Shown: piece by piece, positions 1 to 8,373 of the stretch
Numbering within the stretch: position 1 is the first letter of the stretch
Layout of the letters: every line of letters begins with the position of its first letter
Source of the DNA: Streptomyces griseus
GTDB taxonomy: Bacteria; Actinomycetota; Actinomycetes; Streptomycetales; Streptomycetaceae
Assembly: GCF_900460065.1 (NCBI RefSeq)
Contig: NZ_UAVD01000045.1
Coordinates: 1-52,249 of the forward strand
Length of the DNA: 52,249 nucleotides
Reading direction: 5' to 3'
Notes under the pieces: generated by a model
What the model was told of the DNA's origin: nothing
Databases searched by the model: none
What the model saw: the letters and a program-made list of their open reading frames with translations, nothing else
Program-made: the position numbers and the translations under genes

Positions 1-2
1 CG

Positions 3-323
3 CCCCGGGCGCCCGGGGGTCCGGCGGGGCGGGCCCGGGTCACCGTGACCGCGCTCGCCGACGAGCGGGAGCTGCTGCTGCGGGTCGCGGACACGGGCGC
101 GGGCATCGGCCCGGAGGCGGCGGACGAGGTGTTCCGGCGCGGCTGGTCGACGCACGGGTCGGGGCGCGGGCTCGGCCTGGCGCTGGTGCGGCAGGCGGCG
201 TACCGCAACGGGGGCACGGTGGAGCTGGACGCGGGTCCGGACGGCGGCGCGCGGTTCACCGTACGGCTGCCGCTCGGGGACCGGACGGCGGCGGGGGTTC
301 GGGCGAAGGAGGTCACGGCATGA
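3..323 (+). CDS. Sensor histidine kinase, C-terminal part (cut by left edge)
   Basis: This is the ATPase end of a two-component sensor kinase. The frame is open from base 3 with no start codon needed, so the gene begins outside the window; the GTG at 45 is internal. The visible residues hold the HATPase_c nucleotide boxes: DTGAGI (N/G1 box), a short F-box-like VFRRGWSTHG stretch, and GRGLGLALV (G2 box), followed by the usual GGARFTVRLPL end. It overlaps the next gene by four bases (ATGA), so the two are translationally coupled. The partner regulator is CitB/DcuR-like, which suggests a kinase of the CitA/DcuS class that senses a carboxylic acid outside the cell, but the sensor domain is not in view. 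Confidence 0.9.
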   Translation, partial: PRAPGGPAGRARVTVTALADERELLLRVADTGAGIGPEAADEVFRRGWSTHGSGRGLGLALVRQAAYRNGGTVELDAGPDGGARFTVRLPLGDRTAAGVRAKEVTA

Positions 324-994
324 TCCGGGTCCTGGTGGTGGAGGACGATCCGGTGGCCGCCGACGCCCACCAGATGTACGTCGAGCGGGTGGAGGGCTTC
401 ACCGTGACCGCGGTGGCGCACACCCGGGCGGCGGCGGTGCGGGCGCTGGAGCGGACCCCGGTGGACCTGCTGCTGCTCGATCTCTATCTGCCCGACGGCC
501 ACGGGCTCGGGCTGCTGCGCTCGCTGCGCGCCTCCGGCCACGGGGCGGACGTGATCGCGGTGACCTCGGCGCGGGACCTCGCGGTGGTGCGGGAGGGGGT
601 GTCGCTGGGCGTCGTGCAGTACGTGCTGAAGCCGTTCACGTACCCCACGCTGCGGGACCGGCTGGTGCGGTACGCGGAGTTCCGGGGGGCCGCCGGGGAG
701 GCGAGCGGGCAGGAGGAGGTGGACCGGGCGCTGGGGGCGCTGCGGGTCGCGCATCCGGCCGCGCTCCCCAAGGGGCTCAGCGGCCCGACGCTGGAGGCCG
801 TGACCGGGGTGCTGAAGGAGTCGCCGGAAGGGGTGACGGCGGCCGCCGCCGGGGAGCGGCTCGGCATCTCGCGGATCACGGCCCGGCGGTATCTGGAGCA
901 CCTCGTGACCGTCGGCAGCGCCGCGAGGCGTCCGCATTACGGTCAGGTCGGCCGACCGGAGCTGCACTACCGCTGGCTCGCCTCGGGGCGCTGA
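320..994 (+). CDS. CitB/DcuR-like response regulator
   Basis: This is a 224-residue response regulator that binds DNA when phosphorylated by the upstream kinase. The receiver domain (about 1-120) has the acidic pair E8/D9/D10, the phospho-acceptor D54 in LLLLDLYLPD and the conserved K104 in LKPF. The C-terminal part (about 150-215) has a helix-turn-helix (GERLGISRITARRYLEHL) and a winged tail, as in the CitB/DcuR family. That family usually controls transport or use of C4-dicarboxylates or citrate. The start overlaps the kinase stop (ATGA). No dicarboxylate transporter is visible downstream, so the target is probably upstream of the window or elsewhere. Confidence 0.9.
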   Translation: MIRVLVVEDDPVAADAHQMYVERVEGFTVTAVAHTRAAAVRALERTPVDLLLLDLYLPDGHGLGLLRSLRASGHGADVIAVTSARDLAVVREGVSLGVVQYVLKPFTYPTLRDRLVRYAEFRGAAGEASGQEEVDRALGALRVAHPAALPKGLSGPTLEAVTGVLKESPEGVTAAAAGERLGISRITARRYLEHLVTVGSAARRPHYGQVGRPELHYRWLASGR

Positions 995-1184
995 CCGGGC
1001 GCGGCGGATGTGGCCGACAAGCGCTTGCCGGTCGGTTTCACGCCTCAGCCGCGCCGCTGCGGGGGAGCAAAAGAAAGCGCTGGTGGGGCGGTGTTCGCGT
1101 ACCGCCCGCCCGGTTCGCAGCTGGAGGTTCCTACGAAGCGTGATCTGTGGGGAACGTACCGTAGCCACGGCGGAAATGGGCTCC

Positions 1185-1190
1185 TACGGT
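1185..1190 (+). promoter_or_regulatory. -10 box TACGGT, likely leaderless promoter
   Basis: TACGGT ends six bases before the GTG at 1197. That spacing would put the transcription start at the start codon itself, and no good ribosome site precedes the GTG. This decides the start chosen for the HTH regulator. No clear -35 hexamer is seen. Confidence 0.5.
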
Positions 1191-1196
1191 GGGCCC

Positions 1197-1880
1197 GTGC
1201 ACCCCACCCCGCCATTCAACGCCCCCGCCGCGCGCCGTCTCCGCGAGGCTCTGGGGATGGCTCCCGGCCATGTCGCCTACGGGCTCGCCGCCCAGTACGG
1301 ACTCCGGATCAGCGCAGAGACCGTCATCGCCTGGGAGCGCGGCCTCGCGACGCCCGGGGAACGCGAGCTGACCGCCCTCGCCGGCGTCCTCTGGTGCGCG
1401 CCCGGGGAGTTGCTGGCAGCCGCCGCCACCCTGCGCGAGCACCGGATGACCCGGGAGCTGAGCGTGGACGAACTGGCCCGCCGGCTGGGCATGACCGGCG
1501 CCTCGTACCTGCGGATGGAGGAGTCGGGACGCTGGCGGGGCAACGAGAAGCAGTCGGCGGCCCTGTGCCGGGCGCTGGAGCTGACCGCCGCGCAGTTCCT
1601 GACGGCGACGGGCCGCGACGAGGAGCTGGCGGAGCTGCTGAGCAGCGCGGTCACCACGCGCTGGCAGGCGTACGTCCGTCCGGTCGCCAAGGTCGTCCCG
1701 CTGGACCGGGGGCTGATCCAGGACGTGCTGGAGCAGCTGCACGCCGACTACCAGGCCCTGATGGTCTCCACGCTGAGCTGGAGCAGCACGGGCCAGGAAC
1801 GCGCCGGGTCGACGGGCGACGCGGGCCGGGCGTTCCTGGCCCGGGTGGTGGAGCAGTTCTGGCGGACCGCCGGAGTGTGA
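1197..1880 (+). CDS. Tandem-HTH XRE-type DNA-binding protein
   Basis: A 227-residue cytoplasmic protein with two Cro/C1-type helix-turn-helix units in series. The first (about 12-70) reads LREALGMAPGHVAYGL followed by SAETVIAWERG. The second (about 82-140) reads MTRELSVDELARRLGM followed by SYLRMEESGR. A C-terminal helical part of about 80 residues is of unknown role. Start: GTG 1197 is preferred because a TACGGT box lies six bases upstream; an in-frame ATG at 1176 is the alternative. The frame stays open further upstream, but codons there look non-coding. It stands alone, convergent with pfkA. The family includes regulators of differentiation in streptomycetes; the actual target is unknown. 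Confidence 0.8.
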   Translation: MHPTPPFNAPAARRLREALGMAPGHVAYGLAAQYGLRISAETVIAWERGLATPGERELTALAGVLWCAPGELLAAAATLREHRMTRELSVDELARRLGMTGASYLRMEESGRWRGNEKQSAALCRALELTAAQFLTATGRDEELAELLSSAVTTRWQAYVRPVAKVVPLDRGLIQDVLEQLHADYQALMVSTLSWSSTGQERAGSTGDAGRAFLARVVEQFWRTAGV

Positions 1881-1882
1881 CC

Positions 1883-1921
1883 CCGCACGGGCCGCCCGTG
1901 CGGCCCGTGCGGCCCGTGCGG
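1883..1921. terminator. Hairpin and 9-bp triplicate between convergent genes
   Basis: Arms CCGCACGGGC (1883-1892) and GCCCGTGCGG (1894-1903) can pair. The second arm continues into three perfect head-to-tail copies of CCCGTGCGG (1895-1921). It lies between the convergent HTH gene and pfkA and is a plausible terminator for the former. The triplicate looks like slippage. Confidence 0.45.
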
Positions 1922-2016
1922 TTCCGGGAGGGCGCGGGTCCGCCGGAACGGCCGCCGGAGGGCCGGATCCGCCTCGCGCGGTTCCGGCGCGTGCGGGGTT
2001 CCGGCGGCCGCGGGTC

Positions 2017-3042
2017 CTAGAAGACCGACTCCGCCTCGTACATCCGCTCGGCGGGCACCCGCTTCAGCTGGGTGACGGCCTCGGCGAGCGGGACCATGGC
2101 GATGTCGTTGCCGCGCAGGGCGGTCATCCGGCCGAAGTCGCCGCGGTGCACGGCCTCCACGGCGTGCCAGCCGAAGCGGGTGGCGAGCACCCGGTCGTAC
2201 GCGGTCGGCGTGCCGCCGCGCTGGACGTGGCCGAGAATGACCGGCCGGGCCTCCTTGCCGAGCCGGGTCTCCAGCTCGATGGCCAGGCGGTTGCCGATGC
2301 CCTGGAAGCGCTCGTGGCCGTACTGGTCGATCTCGCCCTTGGCGTACGGCATGGAGCCCTCCGCCGGGTGCGCGCCCTCGGCGACGCAGATGACGGCGAA
2401 CTTCTTGCCGCGCGCGAACCGTTCCTCGACCATCTTGACCAGGTCGTCGACCTGGAAGGGGCGCTCGGGCAGGCAGATGCCGTGGGCGCCGCCGGCCATG
2501 CCGGACTCCAGCGCGATCCATCCCGCGTGCCGGCCCATGACCTCGACGACCATCACGCGCTGGTGGGACTCGGCGGTGGTCTTGAGACGGTCTATGGCCT
2601 CCGTGGCGACGCCCACCGCCGTGTCGAACCCGAAGGTCCGGTCGGTGGAGGAGATGTCGTTGTCGATGGTCTTCGGGACGCCGACGACCGGCATGCCCGC
2701 GTCGGAGAGCATGCGGGCCGCGGTGAGCGTGCCCTCGCCGCCGATCGGGATGAGCGCGTCGATGCCGTAACGGCGGGACAGCTCCTCGCAGTTCTCGGCG
2801 GCCTCGCGCAGCCGGTCGCGCTCCAGGCGGGCCGAGCCGAGGATGGTGCCGCCGCGGGCGAGGATGCCGCTGACCGCGTTGAGGTCGAGGGGGCGGAAGT
2901 GGCCGTCGAGCAGCCCCTTGAAGCCGTCCTCGAAGCCGATGACCTCGTCGCCGTGGCCGACCACGGCCCGGTGGACGACCGACCGGATCACTGCGTTCAG
3001 GCCGGGGCAGTCGCCGCCCGCGGTGAGAATTCCGATGCGCAT
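2017..3042 (-). CDS. pfkA: ATP-dependent 6-phosphofructokinase
   Basis: Phosphorylates fructose 6-phosphate to fructose 1,6-bisphosphate, the committing step of glycolysis, in the cytoplasm. The 341-residue protein has the N-terminal GILTAGGDCPGLNA nucleotide loop, GGEGT at 101-105, PKTIDND at 123-129 with the catalytic aspartate region, and MGRHAGW at 169-175. Gly104 in GGEGT is the feature of ATP users, where pyrophosphate-dependent enzymes have Asp, so ATP is the expected donor. Start: ATG at 3042, with AGGAG about ten bases upstream; the longer open frame above it lacks coding character. It is divergent from pta-ackA-pyk, so one locus holds entry to and exit from lower glycolysis. S. coelicolor has several pfkA paralogues; this one sits in the SCO5426 context from memory. 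Confidence 0.95.
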   Translation of the reverse strand: MRIGILTAGGDCPGLNAVIRSVVHRAVVGHGDEVIGFEDGFKGLLDGHFRPLDLNAVSGILARGGTILGSARLERDRLREAAENCEELSRRYGIDALIPIGGEGTLTAARMLSDAGMPVVGVPKTIDNDISSTDRTFGFDTAVGVATEAIDRLKTTAESHQRVMVVEVMGRHAGWIALESGMAGGAHGICLPERPFQVDDLVKMVEERFARGKKFAVICVAEGAHPAEGSMPYAKGEIDQYGHERFQGIGNRLAIELETRLGKEARPVILGHVQRGGTPTAYDRVLATRFGWHAVEAVHRGDFGRMTALRGNDIAMVPLAEAVTQLKRVPAERMYEAESVF

Positions 3043-3371
3043 CGAGGTGTGTCTCCTGCTCGCTAGTCGCGCTTTTCCGGGAGACCGACCGTGGCGGCCT
3101 CCGTGCCCTGAACCAGGACGATTGTCCCACGCCCGGCACGGGCCCCGCGCTTTCGGCGGCCTCCGGAGGGTAGGAGGCCCTCCCGGACGGGGATACGCGT
3201 CCCCGCCGGGGCGGGGCCTCCGGCGGGCGGCATAGCGCCCCTCGCAGGTATCGTCAAGAGGCAATGCAGGCCCATGCCGCACCCGGCGGATCACCGGCGG
3301 GCACGGGGGCGTCACCGCACGTCCGGACGCCCACGGGTCGCGGCACCGAACACAAGGACGGGAGAGCACGC
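3043..3371. promoter_or_regulatory. Divergent pfkA/pta intergenic region
   Basis: This gene-free stretch must hold both promoters. It contains a nested cruciform: outer arms GGAGGCCC (3173-3180) and GGGCCTCC (3214-3221), inner arms CGGGGA (3188-3193) and TCCCCG (3200-3205). The palindrome CCTCCGGAGG lies at 3160-3169. TATCGT at 3249-3254 is a candidate -10 for pta, giving a leader of about 110 nt to the GTG at 3372. No protein-coding signal is seen. Confidence 0.4.
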
Positions 3372-5453
3372 GTGGCGCGCAGTGTGTACGTGACCGGGAT
3401 CGACCGGGGGGACGGCCGGCAGGTCGTCGAGCTGGGAGTCATGGAGCTTCTGACGCGTCAGGTGGACCGGGTCGGCGTCTTCCGTCCGCTGGTCCACGAC
3501 GGACCCGACCGGCTCTACGAACTGCTGCGGGCCCGCTACCGGCTCTCCCAGAGCCCGGCCTCCGTCTACGGCCTGGACTACCACGAGGCCTCCGCCGTGC
3601 AGGCGGAGAAGGGCACGGACGAACTGGTCTCGCGGCTCGTCGAGCGCTTCCACCGGGTGGCCCGCGAGTACGAGGTGGTCCTGGTCCTGGGCAGCGACTT
3701 CGCCGCCACCCAGCTCCCGGACGAACTGGCGCTGAACGCCCGGCTGGCGAACGAGTTCGGGGCCTCGGTGATCGCGGTGGTCGGCGGCAAGGGGCAGACC
3801 GCGGAGTCCGTCCGCGCCGAGACCCGTAACGCGTACCGCGCCTACGCGGGCCTCGGCTGCGACGTGCTGGCCATGGTGGTGAACCGGGTCGCCGCCGAGG
3901 ACCGGGCGACGATCGCGGAGCGGCTCGCGGCCCGGCTGCCGGTGCCCGTCTCCGTCCTGCCGGACGACCCGGCGCTCTCGGCGCCCACGGTCGCCCAGAT
4001 CACCGCGGCGCTGGACGGCACGGTGCTGCTCGGCGACGACTCGGGGCTCGCGCGCGACGCGCTGGACTTCGTGTTCGGCGGGGCCATGCTGCCCAACCTG
4101 CTGAACGCGCTGACGCCCGGCTGCCTGGTGGTCACCCCCGGGGACCGGGCGGACCTGGTGGTGGGTTCGCTGGCCGCGCACAGCGCGGGCACCCCGCCCA
4201 TCGCGGGCGTGCTGCTGACCCTGAACGAGCGCCCCGGCGAGGAGATACTCACGCTGGCCGCCCGGCTCGCACCGGGGACCCCGGTGGTGTCGGTGGCCGG
4301 CGGCTCCTTCCCCACCGCCGGCGAACTCTTCGCCCTCGAAGGGAAGTTGAACGCGGCGACGCCCCGCAAGGCGGAGACCGCCCTCGGTCTGTTCGAGCGC
4401 CATGTCGACACCGGCGCCCTCCTCGACCGGATCTCGGTGGCCCGCAGCGGACGCGTCACACCGATGATGTTCGAGCACGAGCTGCTGGAGCAGGCCCGCT
4501 CCGACCGCAAGCGCGTGGTGCTGCCGGAGGGCACCGAGGAACGGGTGCTGCGGGCCGCCGACGTGCTGCTGCGCCGGGACGTCTGCGACCTCACGCTCCT
4601 CGGCGACGTGGACGTGATCCGCAAGAAGGCCGCCGACCTCGGCATCGACCTCGCGGACACGCAGCTGATCGACCCGCACACCTCGGAGCTGCGGGGCGCC
4701 TTCGCCGAGCGGTACGCCGAACTGCGCGCGCACCGGGGGGTCACCGTGGAGCTGGCGCACGACGTGGTGGCGGACGTGAACTACTTCGGCACGCTGATGG
4801 TGCAGGAGGGCCTGGCCGACGGGATGGTGTCCGGGTCGGTGCACTCCACCGCGGCCACCATCCGCCCGGCGTTCGAGATCATCAAGACCAAGCCCGACGC
4901 GAGGATCGTGTCCTCCGTCTTCTTCATGTGCCTGGCCGACAAGGTCCTCGTCTACGGCGACTGCGCCGTCAACCCGGACCCGAACGCCGAGCAGCTCGCG
5001 GACATCGCGGTGCAGTCGGCGGTCACGGCGGCCCGGTTCGGCGTGGAGCCCCGGATCGCGATGCTGTCGTACTCCACCGGGACCTCCGGCTCCGGCGCCG
5101 ACGTCGACAAGGTGCGCGAGGCCACCGAGCGGGTGCGGGCGGAGCGGCCCGAACTGCGGGTGGAGGGGCCGATCCAGTACGACGCGGCGGTCGAGCCGAC
5201 GGTCGCGGCCACGAAGCTGCCGGACTCGGAGGTGGCGGGCCAGGCCACCGTGCTGATCTTCCCGGACCTGAACACCGGCAACAACACCTACAAGGCCGTG
5301 CAGCGCTCGGCGGGCGCGGTGGCGGTCGGCCCGGTGCTCCAGGGGCTGCGCAAGCCGGTCAACGACCTGTCGCGCGGCGCGCTCGTCCAGGACATCGTCA
5401 ACACGGTGGCGATCACGGCGATCCAGGCGCAGGGCGAGGAGCGCCCCGCATGA
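3372..5453 (+). CDS. pta: Phosphate acetyltransferase
   Basis: Interconverts acetyl-CoA plus phosphate with acetyl phosphate plus CoA; with AckA it makes or recovers acetate. The 693-residue long form has an N-terminal BioD-like P-loop-fold domain (SVYVTGIDRGDGRQ onward, about 1-200), a DRTGG-type middle domain (about 215-330, with TPGDRADLVVGSLA) and the C-terminal PTA_PTB catalytic domain (about 370-690, beginning RKRVVLPEGTEERVLRAA and including LIFPDLNTGNNTYKA). Start: GTG 3372 behind GGACGGGAGAG; an in-frame ATG at 3264 lies nine bases after a TATCGT box and could give a longer form, but its extra 36 residues look non-coding. The stop overlaps the ackA start (ATGA), so the two are coupled. 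Confidence 0.95.
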   Translation: MARSVYVTGIDRGDGRQVVELGVMELLTRQVDRVGVFRPLVHDGPDRLYELLRARYRLSQSPASVYGLDYHEASAVQAEKGTDELVSRLVERFHRVAREYEVVLVLGSDFAATQLPDELALNARLANEFGASVIAVVGGKGQTAESVRAETRNAYRAYAGLGCDVLAMVVNRVAAEDRATIAERLAARLPVPVSVLPDDPALSAPTVAQITAALDGTVLLGDDSGLARDALDFVFGGAMLPNLLNALTPGCLVVTPGDRADLVVGSLAAHSAGTPPIAGVLLTLNERPGEEILTLAARLAPGTPVVSVAGGSFPTAGELFALEGKLNAATPRKAETALGLFERHVDTGALLDRISVARSGRVTPMMFEHELLEQARSDRKRVVLPEGTEERVLRAADVLLRRDVCDLTLLGDVDVIRKKAADLGIDLADTQLIDPHTSELRGAFAERYAELRAHRGVTVELAHDVVADVNYFGTLMVQEGLADGMVSGSVHSTAATIRPAFEIIKTKPDARIVSSVFFMCLADKVLVYGDCAVNPDPNAEQLADIAVQSAVTAARFGVEPRIAMLSYSTGTSGSGADVDKVREATERVRAERPELRVEGPIQYDAAVEPTVAATKLPDSEVAGQATVLIFPDLNTGNNTYKAVQRSAGAVAVGPVLQGLRKPVNDLSRGALVQDIVNTVAITAIQAQGEERPA

Positions 5454-6745
5454 CGCCCCCCACTCCCCCGGCCACCCCCTCCGGAAACGAAAGCACGGCA
5501 GCCCCTGTGGAACCGCACCGCGTCCTCGTCCTCAACTCCGGCTCCTCGTCGGTGAAGTACCAGCTCCTCGACATGCGCGACCGCTCCCGGCTCGCCTCGG
5601 GCCTGGTCGAGCGGATCGGCGAGGAGACCTCGCGCCTGGCACACACGCCGTCGGCCGGCGGCGGCGCCGAGCCCCGGGAGCGTACGGGCCGGATCCCGGA
5701 CCACGACGCGGCGCTCAAGGCGGCTGCCGAGGAGCTGGCGGCGGACGGCCTGGGCCTCGACTCCCCCGAACTCGCCGCGATCGGGCACCGGGTGGTGCAC
5801 GGCGGGCTGAGGTTCAGCGCGCCGACCGTGATCACCGACGAGGTGCTGGAGGAGATCGAGCGCCTCGTGCCGGTCGCGCCGCTGCACAACCCGGCCAACA
5901 TCACGGGCATCGTCACGGCGCGGGCGCTGCGGCCCGACCTGCCGCAGGTCGCGGTGTTCGACACGGCGTTCCACACGACGATGCCGGAGGCGGCGGCGCG
6001 GTACGCGATCGACGTGGAGACCGCCGACGCGCACCGCATCCGCCGCTACGGATTCCACGGCACCTCGCACGCGTACGTCTCCCGGAAGACGGCCGAGCTG
6101 CTGGGCCGGGCCCCCGAGGACGTGAACGTCATCGTGCTGCACCTGGGCAACGGGGCGTCCGCCTCGGCGGTCGCGGGCGGCCGGTGCGTGGACACCTCCA
6201 TGGGGCTGACACCCCTGGAGGGGCTCGTGATGGGGACGCGCTCCGGGGACATCGACCCGGCGGTCACCTTCCACCTGAAGCGGGTGGCGGGCATGTCGGC
6301 CGACGAGATCGACGTCCTGCTGAACCAGAGGAGCGGGCTGGTCGGGCTCTGCGGCGACAACGACATGCGGGTGATCCGCCGCCGGATCGACGAGGGCGAC
6401 GAGCGGGCGGCGCTCGCCTTCGACATCTACATCCACCGGCTGAAGAAGTACATCGGCGCCTATACGGCGGTGCTCGGCCGGGTGGACGCGGTGGCGTTCA
6501 CGGCGGGGGTCGGGGAGAACGCGGCCCCGGTGCGGGAAGCTGCCGTCGCGGGCCTGGAGGAGCTGGGCATGGCGGTGGACGCCTCGCTCAACGCCGTACG
6601 GTCCACGGAGCCGCGGCTGATCTCGCCGGAGTACGCCCGGGTGGCGGTCGCCGTGGTGCCGACGGACGAGGAGCTGGAGATCGCCGAGCAGACGTTCGCG
6701 CTCGTCGGGGACCGCGGCCCACGGTTCGGACAGGTCGACAACTGA
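5450..6745 (+). CDS. ackA: Acetate kinase
   Basis: Converts acetyl phosphate and ADP to acetate and ATP, completing the Pta-AckA route. It shows the acetate/sugar kinase signatures VLVLNSGSSSVKYQLL near the N-terminus, GHRVVHGG, PLHNPANI, FDTAFH, and the phosphate-2 loop HLGNGASASA, with FTAGVGENA near the C-terminus. With the ATG at 5450 it has 431 residues and starts inside the pta stop codon. An in-frame GTG at 5507 would give 412 residues, closer to the usual bacterial length of about 400, and the first 19 residues are Pro/Thr-rich and probably dispensable. The coupled ATG is listed but the start is not certain. Confidence 0.95.
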   Translation: MTPPTPPATPSGNESTAAPVEPHRVLVLNSGSSSVKYQLLDMRDRSRLASGLVERIGEETSRLAHTPSAGGGAEPRERTGRIPDHDAALKAAAEELAADGLGLDSPELAAIGHRVVHGGLRFSAPTVITDEVLEEIERLVPVAPLHNPANITGIVTARALRPDLPQVAVFDTAFHTTMPEAAARYAIDVETADAHRIRRYGFHGTSHAYVSRKTAELLGRAPEDVNVIVLHLGNGASASAVAGGRCVDTSMGLTPLEGLVMGTRSGDIDPAVTFHLKRVAGMSADEIDVLLNQRSGLVGLCGDNDMRVIRRRIDEGDERAALAFDIYIHRLKKYIGAYTAVLGRVDAVAFTAGVGENAAPVREAAVAGLEELGMAVDASLNAVRSTEPRLISPEYARVAVAVVPTDEELEIAEQTFALVGDRGPRFGQVDN

Positions 6746-6806
6746 GCACCCCCGCGCCCCTTTGTATCTTCCACCAGCCGGAATATTCCGCAGCGAAACA
6801 AACCGA

Positions 6807-6812
6807 TAGGAT
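6807..6812 (+). promoter_or_regulatory. TAGGAT box before pyk
   Basis: TAGGAT ends seven bases before the pyk ATG. It can be read as a -10 box for a leaderless transcript, or its AGGA as a ribosome site; the two readings cannot be separated by eye. The 74-bp gap after ackA makes a separate pyk promoter plausible. Confidence 0.4.
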
Positions 6813-6819
6813 CCGCCTC

Positions 6820-8250
6820 ATGCGCCGTTCCAAAATCGTCTGCACCCTCGGTCCCGCCGTCGACTCCCATGAGCAGCTCGTCGCTCTGATCGAGGCCGGC
6901 ATGAGCGTGGCCCGTTTCAACTTCAGTCACGGCACCCACGAGGAACACCAGGGCCGTTACGACCGCGTCCGCAAGGCGGCCGCCGAGACTGGCCGCGCGG
7001 TGGGCGTGCTCGCCGACCTCCAGGGCCCCAAGATCCGGCTGGCGAAGTTCGCCGAGGGCCCGGTCGAGCTGGTCCGCGGGGACGAGTTCACCATCACCTC
7101 CGAGGACGTCCCCGGCGACAAGTCGATCTGCGGCACGACCTACAAGGGTCTGCCCGGCGACGTCGTCAAGGGCGACCCGATCCTGATCAACGACGGCAAC
7201 GTCGAACTGAAGGTCGTCGCGGTCGAGGGCCCCCGGGTGAGGACCATCGTCATCGAGGGCGGTGTCATCTCCGACCACAAGGGCATCAACCTGCCCGGCG
7301 CGGCGGTCAACGTCCCGGCCCTGTCCGGGAAGGACGTCGAGGACCTGCGCTTCGCGCTGCGGATGGGCTGCGACCTGGTCGCCCTCTCCTTCGTCCGCGA
7401 CGCCGACGACGTCAAGGACGTCCACAAGGTGATGGACGAGGAGGGCCGCCGGGTCCCCGTCATCGCCAAGGTGGAGAAGCCGCAGGCGGTCGAGCACATG
7501 GAGGGCGTCGTCGCGGCGTTCGACGGTGTGATGGTGGCCCGCGGCGACCTGGCCGTGGAGTATCCGCTGGAGAAGGTCCCGATGGTGCAGAAGCGCCTGG
7601 TGGAGCTGTGCCGGCGCAACGCCAAGCCGGTGATCGTGGCGACCCAGATGATGGAGTCGATGATCACCAACTCGCGCCCGACCCGCGCCGAGGCGTCCGA
7701 CGTCGCCAACGCGATCCTGGACGGCGCGGACGCGGTCATGCTCTCCGCCGAGTCCTCGGTGGGCGCGTACCCGATCGAGACGGTCAAGACGATGGCGAAG
7801 ATCGTCGTCGCCGCGGAGGAGGAGCTGCTCTCCAAGGGCCTCCAGCCGCTGGTCCCCGGCAAGAAGCCCCGTACGCAGGGCGGTTCGGTGGCCCGCGCGG
7901 CCTGCGAGATCGCGGACTTCCTGGACGGCAAGGCCCTGGTCGCCTTCACCCAGTCCGGCGACACCGCCCGCCGCCTCTCCCGCTACCGCACGGCCCAGCC
8001 GATCCTGGCCTTCACCACGGACGAGGGCACCCGCAACCAGCTCGCCCTGAGCTGGGGCGTCGAGTCGCACGTGGTCCCGCACGCGGACAACACCGACGCC
8101 ATGGTCGACCTGGTCGACGCGGAGCTGCTGAAGCTGAACCGCTACAACGACGGCGACACGATGGTCATCACCGCCGGCTCGCCCCCCGGCATCCCCGGCA
8201 CCACCAACATGGTCCGGGTGCACCACCTGGGCGGCGGCGAGCGGGACTGA
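6820..8250 (+). CDS. pyk: Pyruvate kinase
   Basis: Transfers phosphate from phosphoenolpyruvate to ADP, the last step of glycolysis. The 476-residue protein is full length: RRSKIVCTLGPA at the N-terminus, SVARFNFSHG, the B-domain insert (about 70-170), the signature VIAKVEKPQAVEHMEG with the catalytic Lys, MVARGDLAVE, and TQMMESMITNSRPTRAEASD. The C-terminal domain (about 350-476) carries the allosteric fold. Start ATG 6820 is the first residue of the conserved N-terminus. It follows ackA in the same direction and is closed by a strong hairpin. This is the pyk2-type copy next to ackA as in S. coelicolor, from memory. Confidence 0.95.
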   Translation: MRRSKIVCTLGPAVDSHEQLVALIEAGMSVARFNFSHGTHEEHQGRYDRVRKAAAETGRAVGVLADLQGPKIRLAKFAEGPVELVRGDEFTITSEDVPGDKSICGTTYKGLPGDVVKGDPILINDGNVELKVVAVEGPRVRTIVIEGGVISDHKGINLPGAAVNVPALSGKDVEDLRFALRMGCDLVALSFVRDADDVKDVHKVMDEEGRRVPVIAKVEKPQAVEHMEGVVAAFDGVMVARGDLAVEYPLEKVPMVQKRLVELCRRNAKPVIVATQMMESMITNSRPTRAEASDVANAILDGADAVMLSAESSVGAYPIETVKTMAKIVVAAEEELLSKGLQPLVPGKKPRTQGGSVARAACEIADFLDGKALVAFTQSGDTARRLSRYRTAQPILAFTTDEGTRNQLALSWGVESHVVPHADNTDAMVDLVDAELLKLNRYNDGDTMVITAGSPPGIPGTTNMVRVHHLGGGERD

Positions 8251-8272
8251 CCCGCACCCGCGCCACCGCATG

Positions 8273-8312
8273 ACCGTGGGCCGTACTCCCGGTGAGGAGT
8301 ACGGCCCACGGT
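8273..8312. terminator. Perfect 17-bp hairpin after pyk
   Basis: Arms ACCGTGGGCCGTACTCC (8273-8289) and GGAGTACGGCCCACGGT (8296-8312) pair perfectly around a six-base loop CGGTGA. It is a strong bidirectional terminator between pyk and the convergent acidic protein gene, without a T-run, as is usual in Streptomyces. Confidence 0.85.
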
Positions 8313-8373
8313 GCTGTGCGGCTCCCGGACGGGTTCGGGGGCGGCTGGGGGTGCGGGTCAGGGTGTCCGCTCC

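Noticed and set aside
1008..1196. N-terminal extension of the HTH regulator from the upstream ATG
   Set aside because: Codon third positions are poor and a TACGGT box lies inside; the protein family starts near HPTPPFNAP.
1895..1921. Regulatory iterons (three CCCGTGCGG copies)
   Set aside because: They lie between convergent gene ends and form part of a hairpin arm, so slippage at a terminator is the simpler reading.
1010..2020. 336-codon open frame over the HTH gene and the following gap
   Set aside because: It is the +1 shadow of the HTH gene with an Arg/Pro/Gly-rich product and crosses the likely terminator.
2017..3042. Pyrophosphate-dependent phosphofructokinase
   Set aside because: The GGEGT motif has Gly at the position where pyrophosphate users have Asp.
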